Below, one piece after another: positions 8,900 to 18,600 of a DNA stretch of 64,000 bases (position 1 is the stretch's first letter; each line of letters opens with the position of its first letter). The DNA comes from Meishania litoralis (GTDB lineage Bacteria; Bacteroidota; Bacteroidia; Flavobacteriales; Flavobacteriaceae), in the NCBI RefSeq assembly GCF_042611095.1, contig NZ_JBHFPV010000005.1, forward strand, positions 62,001 through 126,000. Direction: 5' to 3'. The translations under genes and the position numbers were made by a program. Below the pieces are notes generated by a model. The model saw nothing but the letters and a program-made list of their open reading frames with translations. It did no database searches and was not told the DNA's origin.

Positions 8900-9304
8900 A
8901 TGACATCAAAAGTAACTTATAAGGGGGGGCTTCGTACAAGTTGTGAACACTTGCGTTCCGGTGATACATTTATTACCGACGCCCCGATAGACAACAATGG
9001 AAAAGGTCAGGCTTTTTCGCCGACCGATACCGTTGCGACAGGACTTGCAAGTTGTATGCTGACCATGATGGGCATTAAGGCCAATGGCCTGAACGTAGAT
9101 CTTGTGAATGCCACGGCAGAGGTTACCAAGCATATGGCGGCCGACCCGAGACGTATCGCAAAGATCGAGGTAAAATTGAGCCTGCCGAAGAATGTGTCGG
9201 AAAAGAACCGTAAGATTTTGGAACATACTGCGAATACTTGCCCGGTACTCTATAGTCTGCATCCCGATATTGAAAAAGTAATTTCCTATAATTGGGTATT
9301 TTAA
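8900..9304 (+). CDS. OsmC family protein
   Basis: The 134 residues match the OsmC/Ohr fold: the helix PTDTVATGLASCMLTMMGI with the first conserved Cys (C52, in LASCM) and the second Cys in EHTANTCPVLYSL (C113). Family members reduce organic hydroperoxides with this Cys pair. Which subgroup this belongs to (OsmC, Ohr or YhfA-like) cannot be settled from the sequence alone; the short N-terminus and the CPVxxSL motif fit the YhfA/OsmC-like type. It lies in the guaA run, 6 bp after the LysM gene, and its stop overlaps the next start. Confidence 0.88.
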   Translation: MTSKVTYKGGLRTSCEHLRSGDTFITDAPIDNNGKGQAFSPTDTVATGLASCMLTMMGIKANGLNVDLVNATAEVTKHMAADPRRIAKIEVKLSLPKNVSEKNRKILEHTANTCPVLYSLHPDIEKVISYNWVF

Positions 9305-9828
9305 AAAATATTTGCTGCCTGATTTTTTTGCTATCGTCGGGTTTTATACTCTCCCAAGAAGAGGAAACCATTCCTTGGAGTCCTGATAGAAAGTTAATGT
9401 GGGAAGATTTCAAGGGAAGACCATTTAAAACGGCATGGGCCGCTGCCGTCACTGCAAGCGGGATCTCTTATGAATTTTCTTCAACGGAAACGAACGGGGA
9501 GTTGAAACTTGATATCGAGATCAGTACGCATTTTTATCCTGATAAGTCCTGGTTTCAGCCCGACTTGGTCAACGGCGTCATTTTAAGTCATGAACAATTG
9601 CATTTTGATATTGCCGAACTTTTTGCCCGAAAGATGCGCAAGCAAGTGTCCCAGGCCAATTTGACAGGTAATGTCAAGGCCGAAATCAAAAAGATATACA
9701 GAGACATTTTGAAAGAACTCGGTGCCTTTCAAAAAAAATACGATTATGAGACCAATTTCTCGCGTAACATTCAGCAACAATTGCAATGGAACGCGAAAAT
9801 CGCAGAACTCTTAAATGAAATGGAGTAG
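9292..9828 (+). CDS. DUF922-type secreted putative zinc protease
   Basis: A signal peptide (GILKNICCLIFLLSSGFILSQ) is followed by a DUF922-like domain: WEDFKGRP near the N-terminus and an HExxH-type motif SHEQLHFDIAELFARK that could bind zinc. The start must be the TTG at 9292, because no ATG precedes the hydrophobic signal segment; it overlaps the OsmC stop by 13 bp, suggesting translational coupling. Protein length is 178 residues. The family is predicted to be a secreted metalloprotease, but I know of no defined substrate. The C-terminal third is Lys/Glu-rich helix. Confidence 0.82.
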   Translation: MGILKNICCLIFLLSSGFILSQEEETIPWSPDRKLMWEDFKGRPFKTAWAAAVTASGISYEFSSTETNGELKLDIEISTHFYPDKSWFQPDLVNGVILSHEQLHFDIAELFARKMRKQVSQANLTGNVKAEIKKIYRDILKELGAFQKKYDYETNFSRNIQQQLQWNAKIAELLNEME

Positions 9829-9863
9829 TGCATCGCTTATTTTCGTGGAAATACCCCGGTACA

Positions 9864-10388
9864 CTAAAACCGTAAAGAAATACCGGTGGTCAAATAGGCT
9901 ACACCGTAACCGGCTTCGGCAAATACGGCTATGTTCTCTGCAAAGTACCATCTGCCCCCAATAAAAGCGGTGGCCCCGGGTCTACTATTAAAATTACCAT
10001 TGCCATCATAAGATAAGATGTTATATGAGGCCATTACGCCCCCATAAACATCTAGATTGTCAACATCCAAACCATTAAAGTGGTAAGCGCCCCTTACCCC
10101 GATGATGGTATAGTTCCACTTGTCATTTCCACCGACGTAATCATATTTATAGGTCTTTGTGCCAATATAGCCGCCAAGGCTTACCACACCCGGACCGGGC
10201 AATTCCCAGATCCCTCTTTCGTAACTAACGCTAAGACCGATACTTTGTGAAGAAGTCGCATAACTGCCAAAGGAACCTCCAAAACCGACGCCACCATTTA
10301 TCACATTGGTTCCGACATTGAATTCTTGCGCATGTATAAGTGATACACCCAACATGGCACACGCAAAAAGTAAGATTGATTTTTTCAT
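9864..10388 (-). CDS. Small outer-membrane beta-barrel protein
   Basis: A signal peptide (MKKSILLFACAMLGVSLIHA) is followed by alternating polar/apolar strands rich in Gly and aromatics (VGFGGSFGSYA, GVVSLGGYIGTKTYKY, RWYFAENIAVFAEAGYG) and a C-terminal strand ending in LRF, as expected for insertion by the Bam machinery. The 174-residue mature form suggests an 8-strand barrel of the OmpA/porin-like group. No specific function can be named. It converges with the DUF922 gene (35 bp between stops) and has a 135-bp AT-rich upstream region. Confidence 0.8.
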   Translation of the reverse strand: MKKSILLFACAMLGVSLIHAQEFNVGTNVINGGVGFGGSFGSYATSSQSIGLSVSYERGIWELPGPGVVSLGGYIGTKTYKYDYVGGNDKWNYTIIGVRGAYHFNGLDVDNLDVYGGVMASYNILSYDGNGNFNSRPGATAFIGGRWYFAENIAVFAEAGYGVAYLTTGISLRF

Positions 10389-10523
10389 AAATGGAATATT
10401 ATTGATTGATTTTTCACTGTTAATTTCGATTAATTTTTTAAAGAAATGACCAAGTTGCTATTCGGAAATTTGAAACCCTATATTAAAACACATTTAAACG
10501 GCCTTGGTAATTTGACCATCTAG

Positions 10524-11393
10524 CTAAACATCGCAGATTGAAACCCCTTCCTTTAGCGCCGCAATTTTATCGTCCCAGGTGGGAATAAACTCTTGGGCCA
10601 CATAACCTTTGAACCCAGTGGCCAAGATAGCTTTCATTATGGCCGGATAAAATAACTCCTGGGTCTCATTGATTTCATTTCTACCGGGGTTGCCACCGGT
10701 ATGGTAGTGCCCAAAATACTGATGATAATCTTGAATGTTGCGAATAATATCACCCTCCATGATCTGCATATGGTAGATATCATATAAGAGTTTAAAATTG
10801 TCCGAACCCAATCTCCGGCACAATTCAACACCCCAAAGCGTATTGTCGCACATGTAATCCTTGTGGTCGACCTTTGAATTCAAAAGTTCCATTTGTATTA
10901 TGACACCATGCTTTTCGGCGGTCGGTATGATCTGCTTCAGTCCTGTAACACAGTTTTGCAACCCGACTAGGTCGTTCATGCCTTTTCCATTTCCGCTAAA
11001 GCAAATAAGGTTGGTGTAACCCGCTTCGGCCACCTTCGGAATCATTTCGATATAGTTTTTAACAAGTGTTTCATGGTGCTTGGGGTCGTTCCATCCTTCC
11101 GTAAGACCTATTTCCGCCCCATTGCACATTGATGAATGAACATTATATTTTTTCAACAAAGGCCAATCTTTAGGTCCCACAAGGTCCATTGCCTTGATGC
11201 CCAAATCGTTAAAAGATTTTAAAAGGTCTTCCAATTCAATTGAACTATAGCACCACCTACAGGCACTATGGTTTATATTTCCTTTTAGTTGGTTATTGGC
11301 AAGTTTACGTGAAGAGTTGGCATTGGCATTATTGTAGGCTAAAATACCCATAGAGGCAGCGGCCGAAGTCCCTATAAATTTTCTTCTTTTCAT
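10524..11393 (-). CDS. Tat-exported TIM-barrel sugar isomerase/hydroxypyruvate isomerase-like protein
   Basis: The 289-residue protein starts with a twin-arginine-like signal (MKRRKFIGTSAAASMGI). The rest is an AP-endonuclease-2-type TIM barrel. Likely metal or active-site residues are in IIQMELLNSKVDHKDY, NFKLLYDIYHMQIMEGD, FGHYHTGGNPGRNEI and YVAQEF. These match the hydroxypyruvate isomerase (Hyi)-like branch of the sugar phosphate isomerase/epimerase family. Export through Tat suggests periplasmic action on a sugar or sugar acid. Its substrate is unknown, and no obvious pathway partner is adjacent. It is divergent from the DUF3820 gene with only 48 bp between starts, so the two share a short promoter region. 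Confidence 0.85.
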   Translation of the reverse strand: MKRRKFIGTSAAASMGILAYNNANANSSRKLANNQLKGNINHSACRWCYSSIELEDLLKSFNDLGIKAMDLVGPKDWPLLKKYNVHSSMCNGAEIGLTEGWNDPKHHETLVKNYIEMIPKVAEAGYTNLICFSGNGKGMNDLVGLQNCVTGLKQIIPTAEKHGVIIQMELLNSKVDHKDYMCDNTLWGVELCRRLGSDNFKLLYDIYHMQIMEGDIIRNIQDYHQYFGHYHTGGNPGRNEINETQELFYPAIMKAILATGFKGYVAQEFIPTWDDKIAALKEGVSICDV

Positions 11394-11441
11394 TTTATTC
11401 TTGGGTTTCTTTTTTTAAAGATATAAGTTTTACTTTTAAAA

Positions 11442-11684
11442 ATGGAAGTATCTCCCGACAAAGAACATCTGATCGAGCTTGCCCATTATCGAATGCCGTT
11501 TGGAAAATATAAAGGCCGTTATCTTGTGGATCTTCCCGAGGCCTATTTCACATGGTTCAGGCAAAAAGGATTTCCGAAGGGCAAGCTTGGAGAATTGTTG
11601 AAGGCTATGCACGAAATAAAGATTAACGGTCTGGAATCCCTGATTTACAAGGTTCAAAAAGAATTTCCGAAAGATACCCTGTGA
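11442..11684 (+). CDS. DUF3820 family small protein
   Basis: An 80-residue soluble protein with the DUF3820 signature MPFGKYKGRYLVDLPEAYFT followed by W and a Lys-rich helix. The FGKYKG segment is also seen near exonuclease-type proteins, so a nucleic-acid link is possible but unproven. It sits 49 bp before the pyrG ATG in the same direction, although pyrG has its own promoter-like element in between. Function unknown. Confidence 0.82.
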   Translation: MEVSPDKEHLIELAHYRMPFGKYKGRYLVDLPEAYFTWFRQKGFPKGKLGELLKAMHEIKINGLESLIYKVQKEFPKDTL

Positions 11685-11701
11685 ATTGTTCGGGCAATTT
11701 G

Positions 11702-11709
11702 TATCTTTA
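11702..11709 (+). promoter_or_regulatory. Putative -7 promoter element of pyrG
   Basis: TATCTTTA (TAnnTTTG with one mismatch) lies 24 bp before the pyrG ATG. The surrounding string TATCTTTATGCC is shared with the bshC upstream region. Confidence 0.45.
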
Positions 11710-11733
11710 TGCCCCGTAACACAGAACCCCATC

Positions 11734-13371
11734 ATGTCGCAGACAAAGTACATCTTCGTTACGGGAGGCGTGACCTCTTCATTAGGAAAAGGAATCATTG
11801 CAGCATCTTTGGCCAAACTCCTACAGGCCAGGGGGTACAAGACCACCATTCAGAAATTAGACCCTTATATCAATGTTGATCCAGGTACTTTGAACCCGTA
11901 TGAGCATGGGGAGTGTTATGTGACCGATGATGGTGCCGAAACCGATTTGGACCTTGGCCATTACGAACGCTTTTTGAACGTTCGGACTTCGCAGGCCAAT
12001 AATGTCACGACCGGACGCATCTATCAAAGCGTTATCGAAAAGGAGCGTAGAGGTGAGTTTTTGGGCAAGACCGTTCAGGTAGTCCCCCATATCACGAATG
12101 AAATAAAAGAACGGGTCCAGTTGCTCGGAAACAGCGGTGAGTACGACATCGTGATAACCGAAATAGGCGGAACCGTTGGTGATATCGAATCATTGCCCTA
12201 TATCGAGGCCGTGAGACAATTACTTTGGGAATTGGGCGATAATAATGCCATAGTGATCCATCTTACTTTGGTTCCCTTTCTTTCGGCAGCCGGAGAATTA
12301 AAGACAAAACCGACGCAGCACAGTGTCAAGACCCTCATGGAAAGCGGTATAAAGGCCGATATTTTGGTCTGTAGGACCGAACACGAAATATCCGATGAGA
12401 TAAAGGAAAAATTGGCTCTTTTCTGCAATGTCAAGCGCGAGGCGGTGATTCAATCGATCGACGCTTCGACCATATATGACGTTCCGGTAATGATGCAGGA
12501 GGAAGGGTTGGATACGGTGGCCCTGCGTAAATTGGCATTGCCCGATGATAGGGAGACCGACCTGAATCAATGGAACGAGTTTTTAGAACGCCATAAAAAT
12601 CCTAAAAACGAGGTTACCGTAGGTTTGGTCGGAAAATATGTCGAATTACAAGATTCGTACAAGTCCATTTTAGAATCCTTTATACATGCCGGAGCCGTCA
12701 ACGAAGTTCGTGTAAAAGTACGTTCAGTACATTCCGAGCATCTTACTGAAAAGAACCTCGAAAAGAAGCTTGCCGGTTTGAACGGAATATTGGTCGCACC
12801 AGGATTTGGTGAAAGGGGCATCGAAGGAAAGATAAAGGCAGTGCGGTATGCCCGTGAAAATGGTATTCCATTTTTGGGAATATGTCTCGGTATGCAAATG
12901 GCAGTAATCGAGTATGCTAGAAATGTTCTTGGATTGTCGGGTGCCAACTCGACCGAGATGGATGAAAATACCCAGAACCCTGTTATCAGTTTGATGGAAG
13001 AACAGAAAACGGTTACCAATAAAGGGGGCACGATGCGTCTTGGTGCGTGGGACTGTAAACTGCTTGACGGTAGTCTGGTGCAAGAGGTCTATAACGGGGC
13101 GTCCGATATCTCTGAAAGACACCGTCATCGCTATGAATTCAACAACGAATATAAAGCGCAACTCGAAGCGGCCGGACTAAAACCTTCTGGGATAAATACA
13201 GCTACCGGGCTGGTCGAGATTGTAGAACTTCCCAAGCATCCCTGGTTTATAGGGGTACAATATCATCCAGAGTATAAGAGTACCGTCGCGAATCCGCACC
13301 CGTTGTTCGTCGGCTTTGTAAAGGCAGCCTTAAAGCGCAAAAAACAACAAACGAATGCCAGTTTGGCATAA
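11734..13371 (+). CDS. pyrG: CTP synthase
   Basis: PyrG converts UTP to CTP using ATP and glutamine. With the ATG at 11734 the protein is 545 residues, the usual length, and begins MSQTKYIFVTGGVTSSLGKG with the synthetase P-loop. The reading frame extends upstream to a TTG at 11686, but that would add 16 residues unlike the family. Further landmarks are GTVGDIESLPYIEA in the synthetase domain, and GLCLGMQ-like FLGICLGMQM (nucleophile Cys) and QYHPEY in the C-terminal amidotransferase. The next gene is yidC after 71 bp with a separate promoter element. Confidence 0.97.
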   Translation: MSQTKYIFVTGGVTSSLGKGIIAASLAKLLQARGYKTTIQKLDPYINVDPGTLNPYEHGECYVTDDGAETDLDLGHYERFLNVRTSQANNVTTGRIYQSVIEKERRGEFLGKTVQVVPHITNEIKERVQLLGNSGEYDIVITEIGGTVGDIESLPYIEAVRQLLWELGDNNAIVIHLTLVPFLSAAGELKTKPTQHSVKTLMESGIKADILVCRTEHEISDEIKEKLALFCNVKREAVIQSIDASTIYDVPVMMQEEGLDTVALRKLALPDDRETDLNQWNEFLERHKNPKNEVTVGLVGKYVELQDSYKSILESFIHAGAVNEVRVKVRSVHSEHLTEKNLEKKLAGLNGILVAPGFGERGIEGKIKAVRYARENGIPFLGICLGMQMAVIEYARNVLGLSGANSTEMDENTQNPVISLMEEQKTVTNKGGTMRLGAWDCKLLDGSLVQEVYNGASDISERHRHRYEFNNEYKAQLEAAGLKPSGINTATGLVEIVELPKHPWFIGVQYHPEYKSTVANPHPLFVGFVKAALKRKKQQTNASLA

Positions 13372-13387
13372 ACTCCTTAATTGGACA

Positions 13388-13395
13388 TATATTTG
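13388..13395 (+). promoter_or_regulatory. -7 promoter element of yidC
   Basis: TATATTTG matches TAnnTTTG exactly. A TTTG at 13362-13365, 22 bp upstream, could be the -33 element, slightly wider than usual spacing. It leaves a 5' leader of roughly 43 bp before the yidC ATG at 13443. Confidence 0.55.
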
Positions 13396-13442
13396 CGTTC
13401 TGAAAACCGAATATTTTACTCGATATTAATTATTTCACCTAG

Positions 13443-15296
13443 ATGGAAGAAAAGAAACTCGATATAAATTCGATAATAGGTTTTGTGCTTATTTTCGGAA
13501 TTCTACTTTTTTGGATGTACCAAAACCAACCGACCCCCGAAGAGTTGGAAGCCCAAAAAGCCAAGCAAGAACACGTTGAGGCCGAGGCCGTAAAGAACGA
13601 GGCGCGGAGCGCTGAGGTCCGTGAGGCGGCTACTTTGGATTTTCAAGACTCAACAGCTGTCGCCAATTACAAAAGCACGATAGGTGCCTTTGGTTTTACG
13701 GCACCTTCTGAAGGCACCACCAAATTGGAGAACGATTTGATTTTTCTCGAGATAGGCAATAAAGGAGGTCAGATCGTTGAGGCCCGAATGAAGCAGTTCA
13801 AGGCCTACGATTCCGTTCCCATATATTTGGTAAAAGATGGTAATGCTTCCTTCAGCTTGAATTTTACGGCATCCGATAATAGGGTTCTGGATACCAAAGA
13901 TCTTTATTTTGAGCCTTCTTTAAGTAAAAATGGGGAAAATCAGGTGTTGTCCATGAAGGCCAAAACCTCGCCGACCCAATTTCTCGAGTATCGCTATGAA
14001 ATGAAACCGAACGATTATATGGTGGATTTTACCATAAGATCTCAAGGTCTGAATGGAGTTATCAATAGTTCCAAACCTGTGCAAATGCAATGGAATTTGA
14101 AGGGAATTCGGCATAATAAAAGTGTCACGTATGAAAATCGTTATACTAGACTGACCTACAATCATGATGACGGAAAAATAAGTAAACTCTCCGAGGGAAG
14201 CGATGATGAGGAAACCGAAACCGATATAAAATGGCTGTCCTACAGACAGCACTTTTTTAGCTCGATTCTAGCGACTAAGGAGAATTTCGAATCGGCAGAA
14301 CTGTCTTCCAAGAATTTGGTCGAAGAAGAAAGTCCGTCGCAAGGCTATACCAAGGAATATACCTCGCTGGTACCTTTAAATATTCAGGGGGGTGAACTTT
14401 CCAAAAATATGCACTGGTACTATGGGCCAACCGATGCATTGGTATTGGACAAGTACGACGGATTCGACCTTGATGATAGTATTCCTTTTGGTTGGGGTAT
14501 TTTTGGTTGGATCAACCGTTATATTTTCACCCCTTTCTATGCTTTCTTGAGTTCATTTTTACCCGCCGGCATTGCCATTATCGTAATGACCATATTGGTA
14601 CGGTTGGCGATGTCCCCGGTTACTTATAAGTCCTACTTGTCACAGGCAAAGATGAAAGTACTTAAACCCGAGATTACCGAGTTGGGCGAAAAGTACAAGG
14701 ATAACGCCATGAAAAAGCAACAGGAGACCATGAAGCTTTATAGCAAAGCGGGTGTGAGCCCGATGAGCGGTTGTGTGCCGGCACTATTGCAAATGCCGAT
14801 ATTTTATGCGCTTTTCATGTTTTTCCCGACTTCGTTTGCCTTGCGGCAGAAATCATTTTTGTGGGCTGACGACCTTTCTTCATATGATGCAATTGCACAT
14901 TTACCTTTTAGTATTCCTTTTTATGGAGATCATGTAAGTCTATTCCCGATTTTGGCATCGGTGGCGATATTCTTCTATATGATGATGACCACGGGCCAGA
15001 ACATGCCCCAACAGCCCGGTATGCCCAATATGAAGTTCATCATGTACTTGATGCCCTTTATGATGTTGTTCTTCTTTAACAACTATGCAAGCGGATTAAG
15101 TTTGTACTACTTTATTTCGAACCTGATTACCATAGGAATTATGTTGGTAATCAAGAATTTCATTTTGGATAATGATAAGATACATGCACAGATACAAGAG
15201 AACAAAAAGAAGCCCAAAAAAGAAAGTAAGTTTCAGCGTAAGATGCGCGAGATGATGGAGCAGGCCGAGGCGCAGAAAAAGGTGGGCAAACGATAA
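13443..15296 (+). CDS. yidC: Membrane protein insertase YidC
   Basis: This 617-residue protein is a full-length Gram-negative type YidC, which inserts and folds inner-membrane proteins with or without SecYEG. It has an N-terminal membrane anchor (SIIGFVLIFGILLFWMYQNQ), a large periplasmic beta domain (about residues 80-350), then the conserved core with the PFYAFLSSFLPAGIAIIVMT and VSPMSGCVPALLQMPIFYAL segments. A positively charged C-terminal tail (KKPKKESKFQRKMREMM) may bind ribosomes. The order pyrG-yidC is common in Flavobacteriia. A terminator follows the gene. Confidence 0.97.
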   Translation: MEEKKLDINSIIGFVLIFGILLFWMYQNQPTPEELEAQKAKQEHVEAEAVKNEARSAEVREAATLDFQDSTAVANYKSTIGAFGFTAPSEGTTKLENDLIFLEIGNKGGQIVEARMKQFKAYDSVPIYLVKDGNASFSLNFTASDNRVLDTKDLYFEPSLSKNGENQVLSMKAKTSPTQFLEYRYEMKPNDYMVDFTIRSQGLNGVINSSKPVQMQWNLKGIRHNKSVTYENRYTRLTYNHDDGKISKLSEGSDDEETETDIKWLSYRQHFFSSILATKENFESAELSSKNLVEEESPSQGYTKEYTSLVPLNIQGGELSKNMHWYYGPTDALVLDKYDGFDLDDSIPFGWGIFGWINRYIFTPFYAFLSSFLPAGIAIIVMTILVRLAMSPVTYKSYLSQAKMKVLKPEITELGEKYKDNAMKKQQETMKLYSKAGVSPMSGCVPALLQMPIFYALFMFFPTSFALRQKSFLWADDLSSYDAIAHLPFSIPFYGDHVSLFPILASVAIFFYMMMTTGQNMPQQPGMPNMKFIMYLMPFMMLFFFNNYASGLSLYYFISNLITIGIMLVIKNFILDNDKIHAQIQENKKKPKKESKFQRKMREMMEQAEAQKKVGKR

Positions 15297-15319
15297 TATC
15301 CTTATTGCATACAATACAA

Positions 15320-15348
15320 AAGCTCCTTTATCATCAAAGGAGTTTTTT
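15320..15348 (+). terminator. Rho-independent terminator of yidC
   Basis: Stem CTCCTTT / AAAGGAG (15323-15329 with 15336-15342), extended by a G.T and A-T pairs, loop ATCATC, then six T at 15343-15348. It lies about 25 bp after the yidC stop. Confidence 0.75.
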
Positions 15349-15645
15349 CATTTTAAGGGATTTTTGTGCATTTCATCGATAATATTAATACAATGTTAAC
15401 GTTATCAAAAAATATTAAGAACTTTAACATAACAAAACCATTGGCAATAGTCAAGATTCCGATATTCTCGATATATTGATTTGAACTTTTACTCTATAAT
15501 TCTTCCCCCGACTAGTTTATAATTCTTCACGAGAAGCGTTTTTTGCTATTTCATGTTTTGTTGACTTGTAAGACCCCACGCTTATCAGTTCGACATTAGT
15601 CTTTTTTGTTATGGTAAAGTTATAACTAAATCAAAAAACTTTATC
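15349..15645. other. Adhesin upstream region, no gene seen
   Basis: About 300 bp of AT-rich DNA between the yidC terminator and the adhesin start. It must hold the adhesin promoter and leader, but I could not fix an exact TAnnTTTG element in it. No RNA gene or short CDS is convincing. Confidence 0.6.
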
Positions 15646-18600
15646 ATGGGTAAATTTCTTTACTTCTTATTATTAAAGGTCTTAAAAAATTTCGTGCTGC
15701 TTGCATCCTTATTGGTTTGCGTAAATATTTCAGCACAAAAGATCGAAAAGCTTGAACAAGCGGCAAATGGTAGTTTGTCTAGTATTGATAATCCAGTGGA
15801 TTGGGTAACTGGAAATGTCAATGCGGCTAAGGCACACTACATAGAATGTATGACAATTCCATACCATTTGGAAGTTGTCAATTTAGTGCCGGGAAGTTCT
15901 TACTCTGTTTCCATTGGATGGGATACTAAAAAGGGTGTCAATGAACACGCGATAGATTATTTGACATCTTATGACCATAATGGCAACCATAGTGCCTTCG
16001 GTCATTCTCCTGAGGTAATCGACCCTTTAGATAATACGGCATTGGATAATACATCACCAACGGAAAACCGGTATGCTATACCTTCTCCAAATGCTACCGA
16101 CAGCGGTACTCCAAATCAACCAACTAACGCATTTAATTCTTTAGCACCTTCGGAGCGTGAAATGTCAATATTTAATGGTACAATATCTTCAATGAGTTAT
16201 ACAGCTCAGGATGACCTCGATTTGGCTGCTGCATCTTCCTATCTTAAGATAGATTTTGTTGCTTCGGCCAGTACGGTTGTTTTAGCGTGGGGCGGTCACA
16301 TTGCTGCGAAAGAAATATGGGGAGTAGGGAATTCCGCTACAGCAATTTCGGGTAGTCCATATCATATGTTTGTTGATGACTGCGTTGGTTTAGATGGATG
16401 TGGTAACAAAGAAGTCCAGTTACAGGCTTCGGCTGTTCAATCACCTCCTACATGTGACATAACAGGACCCGATTCCACATGTGCTGTTGAAGGTAGTAAT
16501 TTAATATTTGAGGCTCAAACTGATTTAGGGACAACTTTTGGTTGGGAACTTATAAATAATACGTCGGGGGCGTCCATTGTGGGGATAAACAATGATCAGT
16601 CTGTTACGGTTGATCCGGGAAACAATGATGGCTCATTTCAAGTACAGGTTACTATTGGTCTCCCTGTGACGGGGGGCACTGTTGAAACAATTTGTTCAAA
16701 AATAGTTGAAGTTTATGAAGCCCCTAAAGCAGGGGAAAACGGAACTATCGCGCTGTGCGAGGGCGACGCCGCCCCCACGGAAGCGGAACTGTTCGCCGCG
16801 CTGGGCGCGACGGCGGATGAGGGCGGTACCTGGAGCGGCCCCGACGCTGCCGGCGTGTACACCTATACGCACGCTGCCACGCAGACCTGCCCCGAGGACA
16901 GCGCCACGGTAACGGTGAGCTACGAAGAGCCCAAGGAAGCAGGGGAAAACGGAACTATCGCGCTGTGCGAGGGCGACGCCGCCCCCACGGAAGCGGAACT
17001 GTTCGCCGCGCTGGGCGCGACGGCGGATGAGGGCGGTACCTGGAGCGGCCCCGACGCTGCCGGCGTGTACACCTATACGCACGCTGCCACGCAGACCTGC
17101 CCCGAGGACAGCGCCACGGTAACGGTGAGCTACGAAGAGCCCAAGGAAGCAGGGGAAAACGGAACTATCGCGCTGTGCGAGGGCGACGCCGCCCCCACGG
17201 AAGCGGAACTGTTCGCCGCGCTGGGCGCGACGGCGGATGAGGGCGGTACCTGGAGCGGCCCCGACGCTGCCGGCGTGTACACCTATACGCACGCTGCCAC
17301 GCAGACCTGCCCCGAGGACAGCGCCACCGTTACGATAAACATAGAGGACGCCCCAGAACCCAATATTACAGGGAACAATGTCTACTGTTATGACGGTAAT
17401 GGAGTAACCTTAGACGCAGGAGCCGGCTATACCAGCTATCTTTGGTCTACTGGAGAAACCACGCAAATGATAACAGTAGATGCTGGCAGCTACACAGTAC
17501 AGGTGAGCAATGATCAAGGGTGTGAGGCAACTTCAGAAGCTTTTACGGTTCGATCATACGAAATGTTGAGTTGCAGTATCGTACAAGATGAACTTGCAAC
17601 GAATTTTCAAGCAGCCGATGGTGTGGCCACGGTCACGCCAATGGGCGGATCGGGAGACTATACCTATCTCTGGGACAATGGCGAGACCACCCAGACCGCG
17701 ACCCAGTTGACCTATGGCATGCATTCGGTTACAGTTACCGATGCTGAATGTGGCGAAACAACCTGTGAAATTTTCATTAGTAAGAATTTGATTTGTGGTG
17801 TTAGTCTCGTATCTGCGGCAACGTGTGCCGGAGGCAATGATGGAGTGGCTACGGTCACGGCATTTGGAGGCTACGGTGATTACTCGTATTCGTGGGACGG
17901 TGGCCCATTTGTCGCCAGCCCGACCAATTCGGCCCTCAGTGCTGGAAACCATACTGTAATCGTTATGGACGAAACTGGGGCTACGACACAATGCTACATC
18001 GATGTACCAGGTGGTGGAGCGGTCGACTTGAGTTGTGGAATTGTACAAAACCAATTGGCAACAAATTTTCAAACAGCTGATGGTGTTGCTACAGTGACCC
18101 CTGTTGGAGGAAGCGGATCTTATTCCTTCCTTTGGGACAATGGCGAGACCACCCAAACGGCGAATCAGTTGACCTACGGCATGCATACGGTAAACGTTGT
18201 CGATTTAAATGGTTGTGGAGAGACTTCATGCGAGATTTTTATACAGAAAAATATAATATGCAGTGTGAGGCTCGATTCCCCCGTAAGTTATGCAGGAGGT
18301 AGTGATGGGCAGGCTACGGTAACCGTATTCGGTGGTTATCCAGGCTATACCTACTCTTGGGACGGCGCTGCCTTTTCAGACAATAGTACCGTTAGTAACC
18401 TAAATGTTGGATATCATACGGTGACAGTAATGGACACGGTAGGTAATACAACTGAATGTTCCGTAATGGTCACCGGTCCGAATGATTTGACCTGCAGTAT
18501 TAGCCAGATAGAACTTGCTTCAAACTATTTGTCAAATGATGGATCAGCAACGGTATATGCTGAAGGTGGATCTGGGGCTTATACCTATCTATGGGACAAC

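Noticed and set aside
16696..17292. 198-residue open frame on the minus strand across the GC-rich repeats
   Set aside because: It is a by-product of the GC-rich DNA; the adhesin frame on the plus strand is continuous and the antisense product has no signal or domain.
16731..17327. Direct repeats as a CRISPR array
   Set aside because: Units are 210 bp, in frame, contiguous, and have no spacers.
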